Below, piece after piece: positions 1 through 8,070 of a DNA stretch of 25,905 nucleotides. How positions within the stretch are numbered: the stretch's first letter is position 1; every line of letters starts with the position of its first letter. This DNA comes from Gemmatimonadota bacterium (GTDB lineage: Bacteria; Latescibacterota; UBA2968; UBA8231). The notes beneath the pieces are model-generated. The model ran no database searches. It had not been told where the DNA came from and worked only from the letters and a program-made list of their open reading frames with translations. A program made the translations under genes and the position numbers. The stretch lies in the NCBI GenBank assembly GCA_002712305.1, contig PATE01000069.1, positions 1 to 25,905 of the forward strand, given 5' to 3'.

Positions 1-2
1 TA

Positions 3-316
3 TACGGCTATGAGAGAAACGAGGATAAGGCACTTGGGGTAGTGAAGTCAGAGGCTGTGGTGGTATCGAAGATCTTCAAGCTGTATTCCCAACATCGGTC
101 GTTGGGAAAAGTGGCCCATACACTAAATCGTCAGCAGATTCTGACTCGTAGATCCAAACCATTTCCCGGATGACCATCAAGAATATCCTCAACAACAAGA
201 CCTACATCGGTCGGATCGTCCACAATGGGGTCGAAACCAAGGCTACTCATCCACCGATCGTCTCGACTCGGCTGTGGAATCGGTGCAATCAGATGTTGAG
301 TGGGAAGAGAGGATAA
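3..316 (+). pseudogene. Serine recombinase C-terminal fragment, frameshifted
   Basis: The frame open from base 3 reads YGYERNEDKALGVV, then a VVSKIFKLYSQ helix, KVAHTLNRQQILTRRSKPF and a stop at 171. An overlapping frame from 170 continues MTIKNILNNKTYIGRIVHNG and ends at 316. Together they match the PF07508-type recombinase domain that follows the catalytic domain in large serine recombinases (pattern: helix, GKPFS, tv.IL.N..YiG). The N-terminal catalytic domain lies outside the window. Adding one T to the TTT at 162-164 restores the family motif KPFSRMTIKNIL, so the break is a one-base loss, either real or a sequencing error. The protein still stops early, soon after the IVS.RLWNRCNQ segment, and lacks the usual zinc-ribbon and coiled-coil tail. 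It is probably the residue of a prophage or integrative element. Confidence 0.75.
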
Positions 317-468
317 GGGGTCAATTTGTGAGAATTATCCCGAATAGGGGCTTGGCAGATGAAAAATGCTGCCGTAGCCTGGCAAAACACCAGAAGCTCA
401 TTCGGGTGTTTCGGTCTATATAAGTTATTGTTTTTATTTGTTTAATGAATCTTCTTGGCTACGGTATT
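317..468. other. AT-rich non-coding spacer between recombinase remnant and tRNA fragment
   Basis: No ORF with family resemblance is visible. Base composition turns AT-rich near 415-450, unlike the GC-rich genes downstream, as expected of element-derived DNA. A short direct repeat CTACGG occurs at 459-464 and again at 469-474, where the second copy is part of the tRNA anticodon loop. The 5' half of the tRNA (acceptor strand complementary to TGGGTGC, plus D-arm) is not found here. Confidence 0.5.
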
Positions 469-513
469 CTACGGATCAGGAGGTTGGGGGTTCGAATCCT
501 CCTGGGTGCACCA
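469..513 (+). tRNA. 3' half of tRNA-Arg(ACG), probable element attachment site
   Basis: Reading from 469: anticodon loop CTACGGA (anticodon ACG, Arg, at 471-473), 3' anticodon stem TCAGG, variable loop AGGTT, T-stem GGGGG, T-loop TTCGAAT (491-497), T-stem CCTCC with one G-U pair, acceptor strand TGGGTGC, discriminator A and an encoded CCA at 511-513. The bases before 469 do not supply the matching 5' anticodon stem (expected CCTGA), D-arm or 5' acceptor strand. The tRNA is therefore only a 3' half cut at the anticodon loop, a classic integrase crossover position. Being next to a recombinase remnant supports an att site. An intron-split tRNA is a less likely alternative, since the 5' exon would lie outside the window. 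Confidence 0.75.
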
Positions 514-524
514 TATATTGAAAG

Positions 525-558
525 GGCGACGGTCAGTTGATCGTCGCCTTTTTCTTTT
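525..558 (+). terminator. Rho-independent terminator after the tRNA-Arg fragment
   Basis: The arms GGCGACGGTC (525-534) and GATCGTCGCC (539-548) form a 10-bp stem with one G-U pair and an AGTT loop. The stem is followed directly by TTTTTCTTTT. It lies 11 bases after the CCA end, the expected place for a tRNA transcript terminator. It also separates the element edge from the ACT-domain gene. Confidence 0.85.
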
Positions 559-616
559 TAGTTGTCGTCCAGGGACGGCCGCTCTCCGGCCGGTGGCGTG
601 GAAGGTAGGTAGAGTC

Positions 617-1159
617 ATGCAGACATCTCTCGTGTTGACGATCATCGGCGATGATCGTCCCGGTTTGGTAGGCACTCTGTCTCGTGTGGTGGCAGACCAC
701 GGTGGCAGCTGGCAGGAGAGTCAGATGGCTCGTCTGGCGGGCAAGTTTGCGGGGATCCTGCGAGCCGAAGTTCCACAGGAGCAGGCAGCAGCTCTTCAGC
801 GCGCCCTCGACGAGTTGTCGGCGGACGGACTGCAGGTGGTGGTGGAAAGCAGCGCTGATTCAGATCCGAACAGCACCGTCGATGTGACGATCGAACTGGT
901 CGGCAGTGATCGACCTGGGATCGTGCGTGAGCTTTCTCAAGCCCTCGTCGATCAGCGCGTCAATATCGAAGAGATACGCACAGGCACATCGGAGGCCCCC
1001 ATGTCGGGTGGTCGACTCTTTACGGCCAACCTGCGGATACGTCTCCCTGTCGGCGTTTCGACACAGCAGCTACAAGAGAGCCTGGAAGGTCTGGCCAATG
1101 AGATCATGGTCGACATTGCGCTGGACGAACAACCGACGACGGCTGCATCACCCACCTGA
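617..1159 (+). CDS. GcvR-like protein with two ACT domains
   Basis: 180 aa when started at ATG 617, which has a purine-rich AGGTAG-type site about 6-12 bases upstream. The longer open frame from 455 runs back through the tRNA and terminator and is not credible. Two ACT domains are visible: residues about 5-75 with LTIIGDDRPGLVGTLS, and about 88-170 with IELVGSDRPGIVRELS. The repeated DRPG turn marks amino-acid-sensing ACT folds. The two-ACT layout and the length match the glycine cleavage system transcriptional repressor family (GcvR), which acts through protein contact rather than DNA binding. No glycine-cleavage genes are in the window, so the target is unknown. Its 3' end overlaps the convergent lipoprotein gene by 12 bases. 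Confidence 0.8.
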   Translation: MQTSLVLTIIGDDRPGLVGTLSRVVADHGGSWQESQMARLAGKFAGILRAEVPQEQAAALQRALDELSADGLQVVVESSADSDPNSTVDVTIELVGSDRPGIVRELSQALVDQRVNIEEIRTGTSEAPMSGGRLFTANLRIRLPVGVSTQQLQESLEGLANEIMVDIALDEQPTTAASPT

Positions 1160-1642
1160 CGTGGAGTCGCCCTCTACGCGGGAGAGGCGAATGGCGACGC
1201 GCAGCGTTCGCAGTCCGTAACGTCCCGCATCCTCCCCGCCGCGCAAGACGAAGCTCCCCCGCTGCCAGGTCGTCGACTGAGGGGGGAGTCTCAGAGGCAA
1301 GGCAAAGGGGATGTGGTTGTCTACGAGAAAATCACCGTCGTCGAAAAAGCGCAGATCATCTCTCAGGTCCAGCGGAACATCGCCGTCGTTGCGAAACGAG
1401 ATCTCGTAGTCGCCGACGATCTCCAGCGTCTGGCCCGGCGCCGGGAAAACCGCCGTCGGCCGCCACAGTGCGGAGTCGATTCCCACCGCATCTTCGAATC
1501 CGGTCGGCGCCTCTTCAATCAACAGCAGCGTGTGCCGATTCTGCTGATCAAAGAGCGCGTTGGTCGGATTCCGGCCATCGCCACAGCTCGTGAGCAGCAA
1601 CATCAGAAACACCGATCCGAGTGGATGCATGCGTCTTGTCAT
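1148..1642 (-). CDS. Small lipoprotein of unknown function
   Basis: 164 aa starting at the ATG at 1642. The N-terminus has RR, a hydrophobic stretch GSVFLMLLL and a lipobox LTSC with the lipidation Cys at residue 20, followed by GDG. The rest has no membrane segment and looks like a beta-rich domain (LEIVGDYEISFRNDGDVPLDL, then FFDDGDFLV and FVLRGGEDAGRYGLRTL). This resembles a proteinase-inhibitor or immunoglobulin-like fold, but I do not recognise a family. Its ATG shares the A of the upstream methyltransferase stop (TGATG), so translation is probably coupled. The open frame continues upstream of the chosen start, but that part is a shadow of the methyltransferase gene. A start at the second Met (residue 5) is also possible. 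Confidence 0.7.
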   Translation of the reverse strand: MTRRMHPLGSVFLMLLLTSCGDGRNPTNALFDQQNRHTLLLIEEAPTGFEDAVGIDSALWRPTAVFPAPGQTLEIVGDYEISFRNDGDVPLDLRDDLRFFDDGDFLVDNHIPFALPLRLPPQSTTWQRGSFVLRGGEDAGRYGLRTLRVAIRLSRVEGDSTSGG

Positions 1643-2688
1643 CAGGTGGGGATCGTGGATGCGGTCTTGCGAACGCGGGCGAGGAAGAACCCTTCCCAGG
1701 GTGGCTGGGGAAGGATTCGACGAGTCTTGGCAAGAGACGGATGAAAGGTCTTGTTCGCCCAGCTGGTACGCCCGGGCTGGCCGTACCGATCGCCGAGCGG
1801 CAGTGGCTCCATTTCCACGGCTCCGTGGAATCGTTCGAGCAGGCGCGACATGATCGCCTCGTTCTCTTCGGGTGCAAGAGTGCACGTGCAGTAGACGAGA
1901 ACCCCTCCCGGTTTCAGGCAATGGATGGCGGATTCAGCCAGACGACGCTGTTTGCGGGCCATCTCCTTCACCTTGCGAAGACTCCAGTATTTCCACGTGT
2001 CGGGCTCTGAGGCGACAATGCGCCCCTCAGCAGAACACGGCGCGTCGAGGAGCACCCGATCAAAGCGTTCTGGCACTTTGCGCCAGACACCGCGTCCGTC
2101 GGTATGGTACGTGTCGACGATCTGAGCGCCGCAGCGCTCCAGATTTCGCCGGAGATGATGAAAGCGCCCCTTCACGGATTCGACGGCGGCGATACGCCCC
2201 GTGTTCCCCATCAGCTCGGCGAGATGGATTGTCTTTCCGCCCGGTGCCGCAGCCAGGTCGAGGACCTCCTCCCCCGGTTGTGGCTCGAGACAGAGCCCGG
2301 GAAGTACGCTGGAGGGTGTCATCAGATAGATCCGGCCGTCTCTGGCGGCAGCCGTGTCGGTAAGTACTCGATGTGACGCTGTTGGTACGGTGAAGACGCC
2401 GTCCAGCCGGTCGAGAGGCGTTGCGTCGATCCCCTGGGCTGCCAATTCTGCGCTCACCTGTTCCCAGGTCGCCGTCAGCGCGTTCAGCCGGAAACAGGTC
2501 GGACCGCCGCCGGAAAACCCGGCGATACAGGCCGACGTTGCCACAGGGTCATTGTCAAGCAGACGACATAAACGTTCGGCGAACTCTGCGGGCAGGTCTC
2601 GATTCTCTGGGAGGTTATATTCTGGTGGCGGATCGGTCTGTTGTTTCACGATGCGACAATGGAGTAACGTGACGGGGTGATGAACCAC
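1642..2688 (-). CDS. RsmB/RsmF-type (NOL1/NOP2/Sun) RNA cytosine-C5 methyltransferase
   Basis: 348 aa. SAM-binding motif I is DLAAAPGGKT (residues 144-153). Motif IV is DAPCSAEGR with Cys218, and motif VI is CTCTLAPEEN with Cys269, the two conserved cysteines of the m5C methyltransferase family (one nucleophile, one for product release). The family methylates cytosines in rRNA or tRNA in the cytoplasm. The protein ends shortly after the catalytic domain (PWEGFFLARV) and lacks the extra C-terminal PUA-like domain of E. coli RsmF, so the target base cannot be assigned. The start is GTG at 2688, and an in-frame GTG at 2649 is an alternative. It diverges from the sigma54-activator remnant with only 37 bases between, and is coupled to the lipoprotein gene by TGATG. 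Confidence 0.9.
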   Translation of the reverse strand: MVHHPVTLLHCRIVKQQTDPPPEYNLPENRDLPAEFAERLCRLLDNDPVATSACIAGFSGGGPTCFRLNALTATWEQVSAELAAQGIDATPLDRLDGVFTVPTASHRVLTDTAAARDGRIYLMTPSSVLPGLCLEPQPGEEVLDLAAAPGGKTIHLAELMGNTGRIAAVESVKGRFHHLRRNLERCGAQIVDTYHTDGRGVWRKVPERFDRVLLDAPCSAEGRIVASEPDTWKYWSLRKVKEMARKQRRLAESAIHCLKPGGVLVYCTCTLAPEENEAIMSRLLERFHGAVEMEPLPLGDRYGQPGRTSWANKTFHPSLAKTRRILPQPPWEGFFLARVRKTASTIPT

Positions 2689-2725
2689 AAAGATAGCAAC
2701 CCTTCAGCCTCCACGAGGTACTGAC

Positions 2726-3472
2726 TTGGCCACCGAATACCCTGAACGCCACGAATTGCTCGAAGAGGTTCGTGCGTTACGCCGCGAACTGGCCGACTCG
2801 CATCCTCCATCTGCGACCGATGGAAGAGTGCGTTATCAGTCGGTGGTGGACAATGTCATCGACGGCATCATTACCATCGATGAGGGCGGCAAAATCGAGT
2901 CCTTCAATCCGCTACCGCACGAATCTTCGGCTACGACAGCAGTGGATTTTCGCGAAGACCTGTTCTATCGCATCAACACCTTCCCAATCCATCTGCCGCC
3001 CTTGCGCGAACGACGCGACGATATCGCCCTTCTCGCAGATCACTACCTACAGGTCTATGCCAAGAAGAATGGGATGGACGTGGCTGAGATCTCGCCCGAG
3101 GCGATGGATCTATTGATGGGATACGAGTGGCGAGGCAATGTGAGGGAACTACATAATGTGATCGAACGTGCCCTGGTATTGGCCACCGACAACGTGGTAC
3201 AACCTGGAGATCTGCCACCGAGAGTGAAGACGTCGGAAGGAACCCACTCGAGTGACCATCCGGAATTCTACCTTGATCTGCCCTTCAAGGATGCCAAGGA
3301 GCATCTGATTGAGGACTTCGAAAAGCGTTACATCGTAGAGGTCCTGAAGACCTTTGGTGGCAACATCTCACGTTCAACCGACCACAGTGGGATCGATCGG
3401 CGGTCGCTGCACCGATTGCTGTCCAAGTATCACATCGATGCCCATCAGGTGGCTTCTGACGAAAGCGAGTAG
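2726..3472 (+). pseudogene. Sigma54-dependent activator remnant: PAS start joined to end of AAA+ domain, Fis-type HTH
   Basis: The open frame of 248 aa starts at TTG 2726 with GAGGT just upstream. Residues about 36-61 are the start of a PAS domain (VVDNVIDGIITIDEGGKIESFNP). The protein then jumps to FREDLFYRINTFPIHLPPLRERRDDI, the second half of an NtrC-type AAA+ domain, followed by WRGNVRELHN and a Fis-like HTH (GNISRSTDHSGIDRRSLHRLL). Walker A, the GAFTGA loop that contacts sigma54 and Walker B are all absent. The lost PAS stretch ARIFGYDSSGF can still be read in another frame at 2917-2949. So there was a one-base loss near 2910 plus a deletion of several hundred bases, which by chance left the frame open. 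The product could bind DNA but not activate sigma54 promoters. Confidence 0.8.
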
Positions 3473-3473
3473 G

Positions 3474-6400
3474 TCAGGACCCGAAGTCGTGACGATGTAC
3501 CCAGCCCTGCCACACGGTGTAGATCGCGGGAATCACGAGCAAGGTCAGCAGCGTCGAAGACACGAGTCCACCCACCATGGGCGCGGCGATTCGGTGCATC
3601 ACTTCTGACCCGGTTCCTGTGCCCCACATGATGGGCAGCAGGCCGGCCATGGTCGCTGTCACCGTCATCACCTTGGGTCGGACGCGGTCCACCGCACCAG
3701 CACCGACCGCCGCGTAGAGATCTGCACGACGCAAGGATCGCCCCTCGGCGCTGCATTTCGAGCGTGCCTCATTCCAGGCCTGATCCAGATAGAGCAGCAT
3801 GATGACACCCGTCTCGGCGGCAACCCCTGCCAGCGCGATGAACCCCACACCGACAGCAATACTCATGTTGTAGTCGAGTGCTGCCAGCAGCCAGATCCCA
3901 CCCACTAGGGCAAAGGGCAGACTCAGCATGATGATGAGGGACTCAGTGACGGATCTGAAGTTGAGATACAGCAGCAGGAAGATGACGGCCAACGTCACAG
4001 GCACGACAAGGCGCAGCCGCTGCTGAGCCCGCTGCATGTATTCATATTGCCCACTCCACGTCAGACTATAACCAGCTGGCAGCTCGACCTCGTGGGCCAC
4101 AGCCTTACGAGCTGCCTCCACATAGGTGCCTACGTCGATCCCACGAATGTCGACGTAGACCCATGCATTGAGTCGAGCATTCTCGCTCTTGATGGCTGGG
4201 GGTCCTTTGCGCAGGCGCAAGTCGGCGATCTGTCCGATGGGGATCTGTGTGCCTGTCGGTGTTGAGATGAGGACACGCTTGAGAGCGGGCAAGTTATCAC
4301 GCAGCTCTCGCCCATATCGCAGGTTGATTGGATAACGTTCCCTGCCCTCGACGGTAGAGGTGATGTTCATGCCACCCAGGGCGGACATGATCACGTCCTG
4401 CACGTCGCCGACGGTCAGTCCGTAGCGCGCAACCGCCTCGCGATCGATGTCGAAGTCGAGGTAGTTGCCACCCACGACGCGCTCGGCGTACACGCTCAGC
4501 GTACCCGCCTGTCGTCGGATGACGTCCTCAATCTGCTCACCGATCTGCTGCAGAACAGTCAGGTCTTCGCCGGCGATCTTGATGCCCACGGGCGTCTTGA
4601 TGCCCGTCGACAGCATGTCGAGCCGTGCCTTGATCGGCATGGTCCAGGCGTTGGTCAGACCTGGAAACTTGACGGCGGCGTCGAGTTCCTCGATCAGGCG
4701 CTCAGGTGTCATGCCGTCACGCCACTGTGACTCGGGTTTCAGCGTAATCGTCGTCTCGATCATCGACAACGGTGCTGGATCGGTCGCCGTCTCTGCTCGA
4801 CCGATCTTGCCGAAGACCTCGTCCACCTCCGGGAACGTGCGAATGATGCGATCCGTCTGCTGCAGCAGTTCCCGCGCTTTGGTGATCGACACACCGGGGA
4901 GGGTGGTGGGCATGTAGAGCAGATCTCCCTCGTACAGCGGCGGCATGAACTCGGAACCGATTCGCTCGAAGGGAAACAGGATCTCAAAGCGTTCCAGCGT
5001 CCGCCGCCAATCCCCATCGACGCGGTCCAGAACCCAGGACTGATAGGGCATCACGGTCGCCCCCAGAATCAGCAGGCTCGCCCCCGTCACAACCGCTTTG
5101 TTGCGCAACACCCACGTGATGACCGGTCGATAACACCACAGCAGGAATCGATTGATTGGATTGCGGGTTTCTGGCAGGATTCGCCCCCGTACCAGATACC
5201 CCATCAATACGGGTACGATCGTGATCGCCAACAGCGCAGCCGCTGCCATGGCCCAGGTCTTGGTGAAGGCCAGAGGCTTGAACAGACGTCCTTCCTGCGC
5301 TTGCAAGGTGAATACGGGTAGAAAGGAGAGCGTGACGATCAGCAGAGAGTAGAAGAGCGACGGACCCACTTCCTTGGCCGCATCGAGGACGATCGCCCAG
5401 TGTTCCTTCTTTCCCCCATCTCGCTCGATGTGCTTGTGCGTGTTTTCCACCATCACCACAGCAGCATCCACCATCACGCCGATGGCGATGGCGATGCCTC
5501 CCAGAGACATGATGTTGGCATTGATCCCCTGGAAGTGCATGACCACGAAAGAGATGAGAATGCCGAGGGGCAGGGTCACGATGGCGACGAAGGCTGATCG
5601 TACATGCAACAGGAACAGGAGACATACGAGAGCGACGATGGCGCATTCCTCGATCAGTTTCACCTGCAGATTGTCGACGGCTCGGAGAATCAGACCCGAT
5701 CGATCGTAGGCGGTGTGCACGGCGACACCCTGAGGGAGCCCGTCCTTCAGCTCTTCGAGTCGCTTGGTGACACGTTCGATGACACCCAATGCATTCTCGC
5801 CGTATCGCATGACGACGATGCCACCCACCGTCTCCCCTTCTCCATTCCATTCGGCCAGGCCGCGTCGCAACTCGGGTCCTACCTGCACCGTGGCCACATC
5901 ACCGACGCGTACCGGTGTACCTTGCGTGTCGACGCCGACGGCGATGGCCTCGATGTCCTGGGTGGAACCGATGTAGCCGGGCCCGCGGACCATGAATTCA
6001 CGCTCCGACAGCTCGACCAGGCGACCGCCAACATCATTGTTCGATCGCTGAATGGCGGTACGGACTCGTTGTAGCGGAACACCGTAGGCGAGCAGGCGAT
6101 TCGGATCGACAGTGACCTGATACTGCTTGACGAAGCCACCAATACTGGCCACCTCGGCGACACCTGGCACACTCGTCAGCTCATATCGCAGATACCAGTC
6201 CTGGAGCGAACGCAGCTGTGCCAGATCATGGGTTCCACTGGTATCCTCCAGGACATACTGATAGACCCAGCCCACGCCGGTGGCATCCGGTCCCAGACGT
6301 GGCTGTACGGCCGCCGGCAGTCGATCGGCAACGACATTGAGATATTCGAGCACGCGGCTGCGTGCCCAGTAGATGTCGGTGCCGTCTTCGAACAGGACGT

Positions 6401-6680
6401 AGACGAAGGACAGGCCGAAGAAGGAGTAACCCCGCACGACGCTGGCGTGAGGGACAGACAGCATGGCCGTACTCAACGGATAGGTCACCTGGTCCTCCAC
6501 CACCTGCGGGGCTTGACCGGGATAGTCGGTGAGGATGATGACCTGCACGTCGGACAGATCTGGAATCGCGTCCAGCGGCGTTTTGCGCACGGCCCACAGC
6601 CCAGCGCCCACGATGAAGACCGTCGCCAGCATCGTCAGGAAACGATTGTTGATGCAGACTTCGATGATGCGATGCAACAT
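3474..6680 (-). CDS. cusA: CusA-type heavy-metal efflux RND pump (Cu+/Ag+)
   Basis: 1068 aa from ATG 6680, which follows a good GGGAG site; the open frame extends 18 codons further into cusB, but this start fits the family N-terminus MLHRIIEVCINNRFLTML. It is the inner-membrane proton-driven pump of a tripartite Cus system. Family residues are present: the three metal-binding methionines in LLYMP, APLSM and LDMLSTG (equivalents of E. coli CusA M573, M623, M672), and the proton-relay residues in GVMVDAAVVM (Asp), GVAAETGVIM (Glu) and RVRPKVMT (Lys). The methionine triad favours Cu(I)/Ag(I) over the Zn/Co/Cd of CzcA. An insertion of about 20 residues precedes GSEFMPPLYEGD relative to E. coli. 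It is the last gene of the cusC-cusB-cusA order, 10 bases after cusB, and its end converges with the sigma54 remnant. Confidence 0.95.
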   Translation of the reverse strand: MLHRIIEVCINNRFLTMLATVFIVGAGLWAVRKTPLDAIPDLSDVQVIILTDYPGQAPQVVEDQVTYPLSTAMLSVPHASVVRGYSFFGLSFVYVLFEDGTDIYWARSRVLEYLNVVADRLPAAVQPRLGPDATGVGWVYQYVLEDTSGTHDLAQLRSLQDWYLRYELTSVPGVAEVASIGGFVKQYQVTVDPNRLLAYGVPLQRVRTAIQRSNNDVGGRLVELSEREFMVRGPGYIGSTQDIEAIAVGVDTQGTPVRVGDVATVQVGPELRRGLAEWNGEGETVGGIVVMRYGENALGVIERVTKRLEELKDGLPQGVAVHTAYDRSGLILRAVDNLQVKLIEECAIVALVCLLFLLHVRSAFVAIVTLPLGILISFVVMHFQGINANIMSLGGIAIAIGVMVDAAVVMVENTHKHIERDGGKKEHWAIVLDAAKEVGPSLFYSLLIVTLSFLPVFTLQAQEGRLFKPLAFTKTWAMAAAALLAITIVPVLMGYLVRGRILPETRNPINRFLLWCYRPVITWVLRNKAVVTGASLLILGATVMPYQSWVLDRVDGDWRRTLERFEILFPFERIGSEFMPPLYEGDLLYMPTTLPGVSITKARELLQQTDRIIRTFPEVDEVFGKIGRAETATDPAPLSMIETTITLKPESQWRDGMTPERLIEELDAAVKFPGLTNAWTMPIKARLDMLSTGIKTPVGIKIAGEDLTVLQQIGEQIEDVIRRQAGTLSVYAERVVGGNYLDFDIDREAVARYGLTVGDVQDVIMSALGGMNITSTVEGRERYPINLRYGRELRDNLPALKRVLISTPTGTQIPIGQIADLRLRKGPPAIKSENARLNAWVYVDIRGIDVGTYVEAARKAVAHEVELPAGYSLTWSGQYEYMQRAQQRLRLVVPVTLAVIFLLLYLNFRSVTESLIIMLSLPFALVGGIWLLAALDYNMSIAVGVGFIALAGVAAETGVIMLLYLDQAWNEARSKCSAEGRSLRRADLYAAVGAGAVDRVRPKVMTVTATMAGLLPIMWGTGTGSEVMHRIAAPMVGGLVSSTLLTLLVIPAIYTVWQGWVHRHDFGS

Positions 6681-6690
6681 CCGCGTCTCC

Positions 6691-8070
6691 CTATCCACCC
6701 AGATGGCTGTCGTGATCGCCTTGCGCTCGGTCACGCATGTTGCTTACCGCCGTCTTCAGGTGACTCTCCGAGTCGATGAGGAACTGGGCGGAGGTGACGA
6801 TTTCGTCGCCTTCCCGCAATCCGCTACGGATCTCATACCAGCCATCGGCCTCGATGCCGACCTCTACGGCGCGCGGCTGGAACCGCCCGTCACCGAGATG
6901 AACGATCGCCAGACGGCGTGCCCCCGTGTGCAGGATCGCCTGTACCGGCGCTGCCACCACATCGGCAACGGCGGGGGCGTCGATGAGCACATCTGCGAAC
7001 ATCTCCGGCTTCAGCAGACGCGCCGCGTTGTCGAAAGCCAGCCGTGCACGAACCGAACGCGTGTCGGCATCAAGAAAGGGGAAGATGTGTTCGACAGTAC
7101 CGTGCAGCGTTTGGTCCGGCAGATGCGCCAACGACACGGTTGCGCCCTGTCCCTGTTGCACCCACGGCAGATCCCGCTCGAACAGATTGGCTATGACCCA
7201 TACCTGCGACAGATCCGCGATGCGATAGAGATGTTCTCCGGGGCGGATGTAGGCCCCTTCGAACACCGCCTTGTGCACGACGACGCCCTGCTGAGGTGAC
7301 TCCACGGTCACCGTTCGTGAGACCGTTCCGCCGGCCTCGAGTCGTGCAATGCGCTCTTCGGTGACGTCGAGAAAACGCAGCCGCTGCGCCGACGCCTCGA
7401 CCAGATCACGCGCCCCCTGCAACACATCCTCGGCGACGCGTTGCCGCTGCAAACGCTGCACGTATTCGAGAGCGATCAGGTGCTCTTCCTGCGCATTGAC
7501 CAGTTCGGGACTGTAAATCTCGAGCAGGGGCTGACCGAGCTCCACCCGCTGCCCCGTAAAATCGACGTGCAGCTTCTCCACCCAACCGGGCACCTTCGTG
7601 TTTACATCGCTCATCCGGGTTTCATCATAGTCGACGCGCCCCACGGCACGCACCGAACGCACCAGGGAACGGCGATCGACAATGGCTGTGCGCACACCCA
7701 TGTTCTGTATCGTGGTGGCGTCGATTGCCACGGTCCCCAGTTGTCGTTCACCCGTCGACGTCGTCTTCCTTTCGATCTCGTCGGCCACCAGATCCATGGA
7801 ACAGATCGGACAGCTGCCTGGCCCCTCGGAAACGACGGTGGGATGCATGGGACAGCGATGAATCACCGTCTGTTGTTCGTGCTCAGGATAGTCTGTGTCA
7901 GAGGCACCTGCCCCCCACCAATTGCCGATGGCCAGCCCCACGGCAAGGGGAACGAGCAAACGCAGGATCTTGCGTGTCATCTGTGACTCTCTTTCGGTCT
8001 GTCGTCCGTCGCTCTTGGGCGCTTCCGACCTGCGCGCGGCATCCGCTCCGGGTTCATCGTTGTGTGCCAT
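6691..8070 (-). CDS. cusB: CusB-type periplasmic adaptor (membrane fusion protein)
   Basis: The adaptor that links the CusA pump to the CusC channel. From ATG 8070 it is 459 aa; that ATG overlaps the cusC stop as TGATG, the coupling style used elsewhere in the window. An alternative ATG at 7980 (429 aa) begins MTRKILRLLVPLAVG and has a weak AGAGAG site. Either start gives a single N-terminal membrane or signal segment. A heavy-metal-binding domain follows (HRCPMHPTVVSEGPGSCPICSMDL, with CPMHP and CPICSM ligands). Then come the HlyD-like lipoyl/barrel parts (VRAVGRVDYDETR, GWVEKLHVDFTGQRV, LEIYSPEL), an alpha-hairpin and a C-terminal beta-domain (VTVESPQQGVVVHK, ADLSQVWVIANLFE). The CPMHP/CPICSM domain is common in copper-type systems. 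Confidence 0.9.
   Translation of the reverse strand: MAHNDEPGADAARRSEAPKSDGRQTERESQMTRKILRLLVPLAVGLAIGNWWGAGASDTDYPEHEQQTVIHRCPMHPTVVSEGPGSCPICSMDLVADEIERKTTSTGERQLGTVAIDATTIQNMGVRTAIVDRRSLVRSVRAVGRVDYDETRMSDVNTKVPGWVEKLHVDFTGQRVELGQPLLEIYSPELVNAQEEHLIALEYVQRLQRQRVAEDVLQGARDLVEASAQRLRFLDVTEERIARLEAGGTVSRTVTVESPQQGVVVHKAVFEGAYIRPGEHLYRIADLSQVWVIANLFERDLPWVQQGQGATVSLAHLPDQTLHGTVEHIFPFLDADTRSVRARLAFDNAARLLKPEMFADVLIDAPAVADVVAAPVQAILHTGARRLAIVHLGDGRFQPRAVEVGIEADGWYEIRSGLREGDEIVTSAQFLIDSESHLKTAVSNMRDRAQGDHDSHLGG

Noticed and set aside
322-340. Similarity to a lac-type operator (TTGTGAGAATTATCC)
   Set aside because: Only partial symmetry, no LacI-family gene and no promoter or operon next to it. 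Likely chance.
451-513. Complete tRNA gene
   Set aside because: The 5' acceptor strand, D-arm and 5' anticodon stem cannot be found upstream, so only the 3' half is supported.
455-616. 54-codon N-terminal extension of the GcvR-like protein
   Set aside because: It would translate through the tRNA fragment and the terminator. ATG 617 has a ribosome site and gives the normal family length.
1648-1921. N-terminal extension of the lipoprotein frame
   Set aside because: It overlaps the methyltransferase gene in another frame. The signal peptide and lipobox fix the start at 1642.
4984-5850. 288-aa open frame on the minus strand inside cusA
   Set aside because: It is the same strand as cusA in another frame, Arg/His-rich and without motifs, a typical high-GC shadow.
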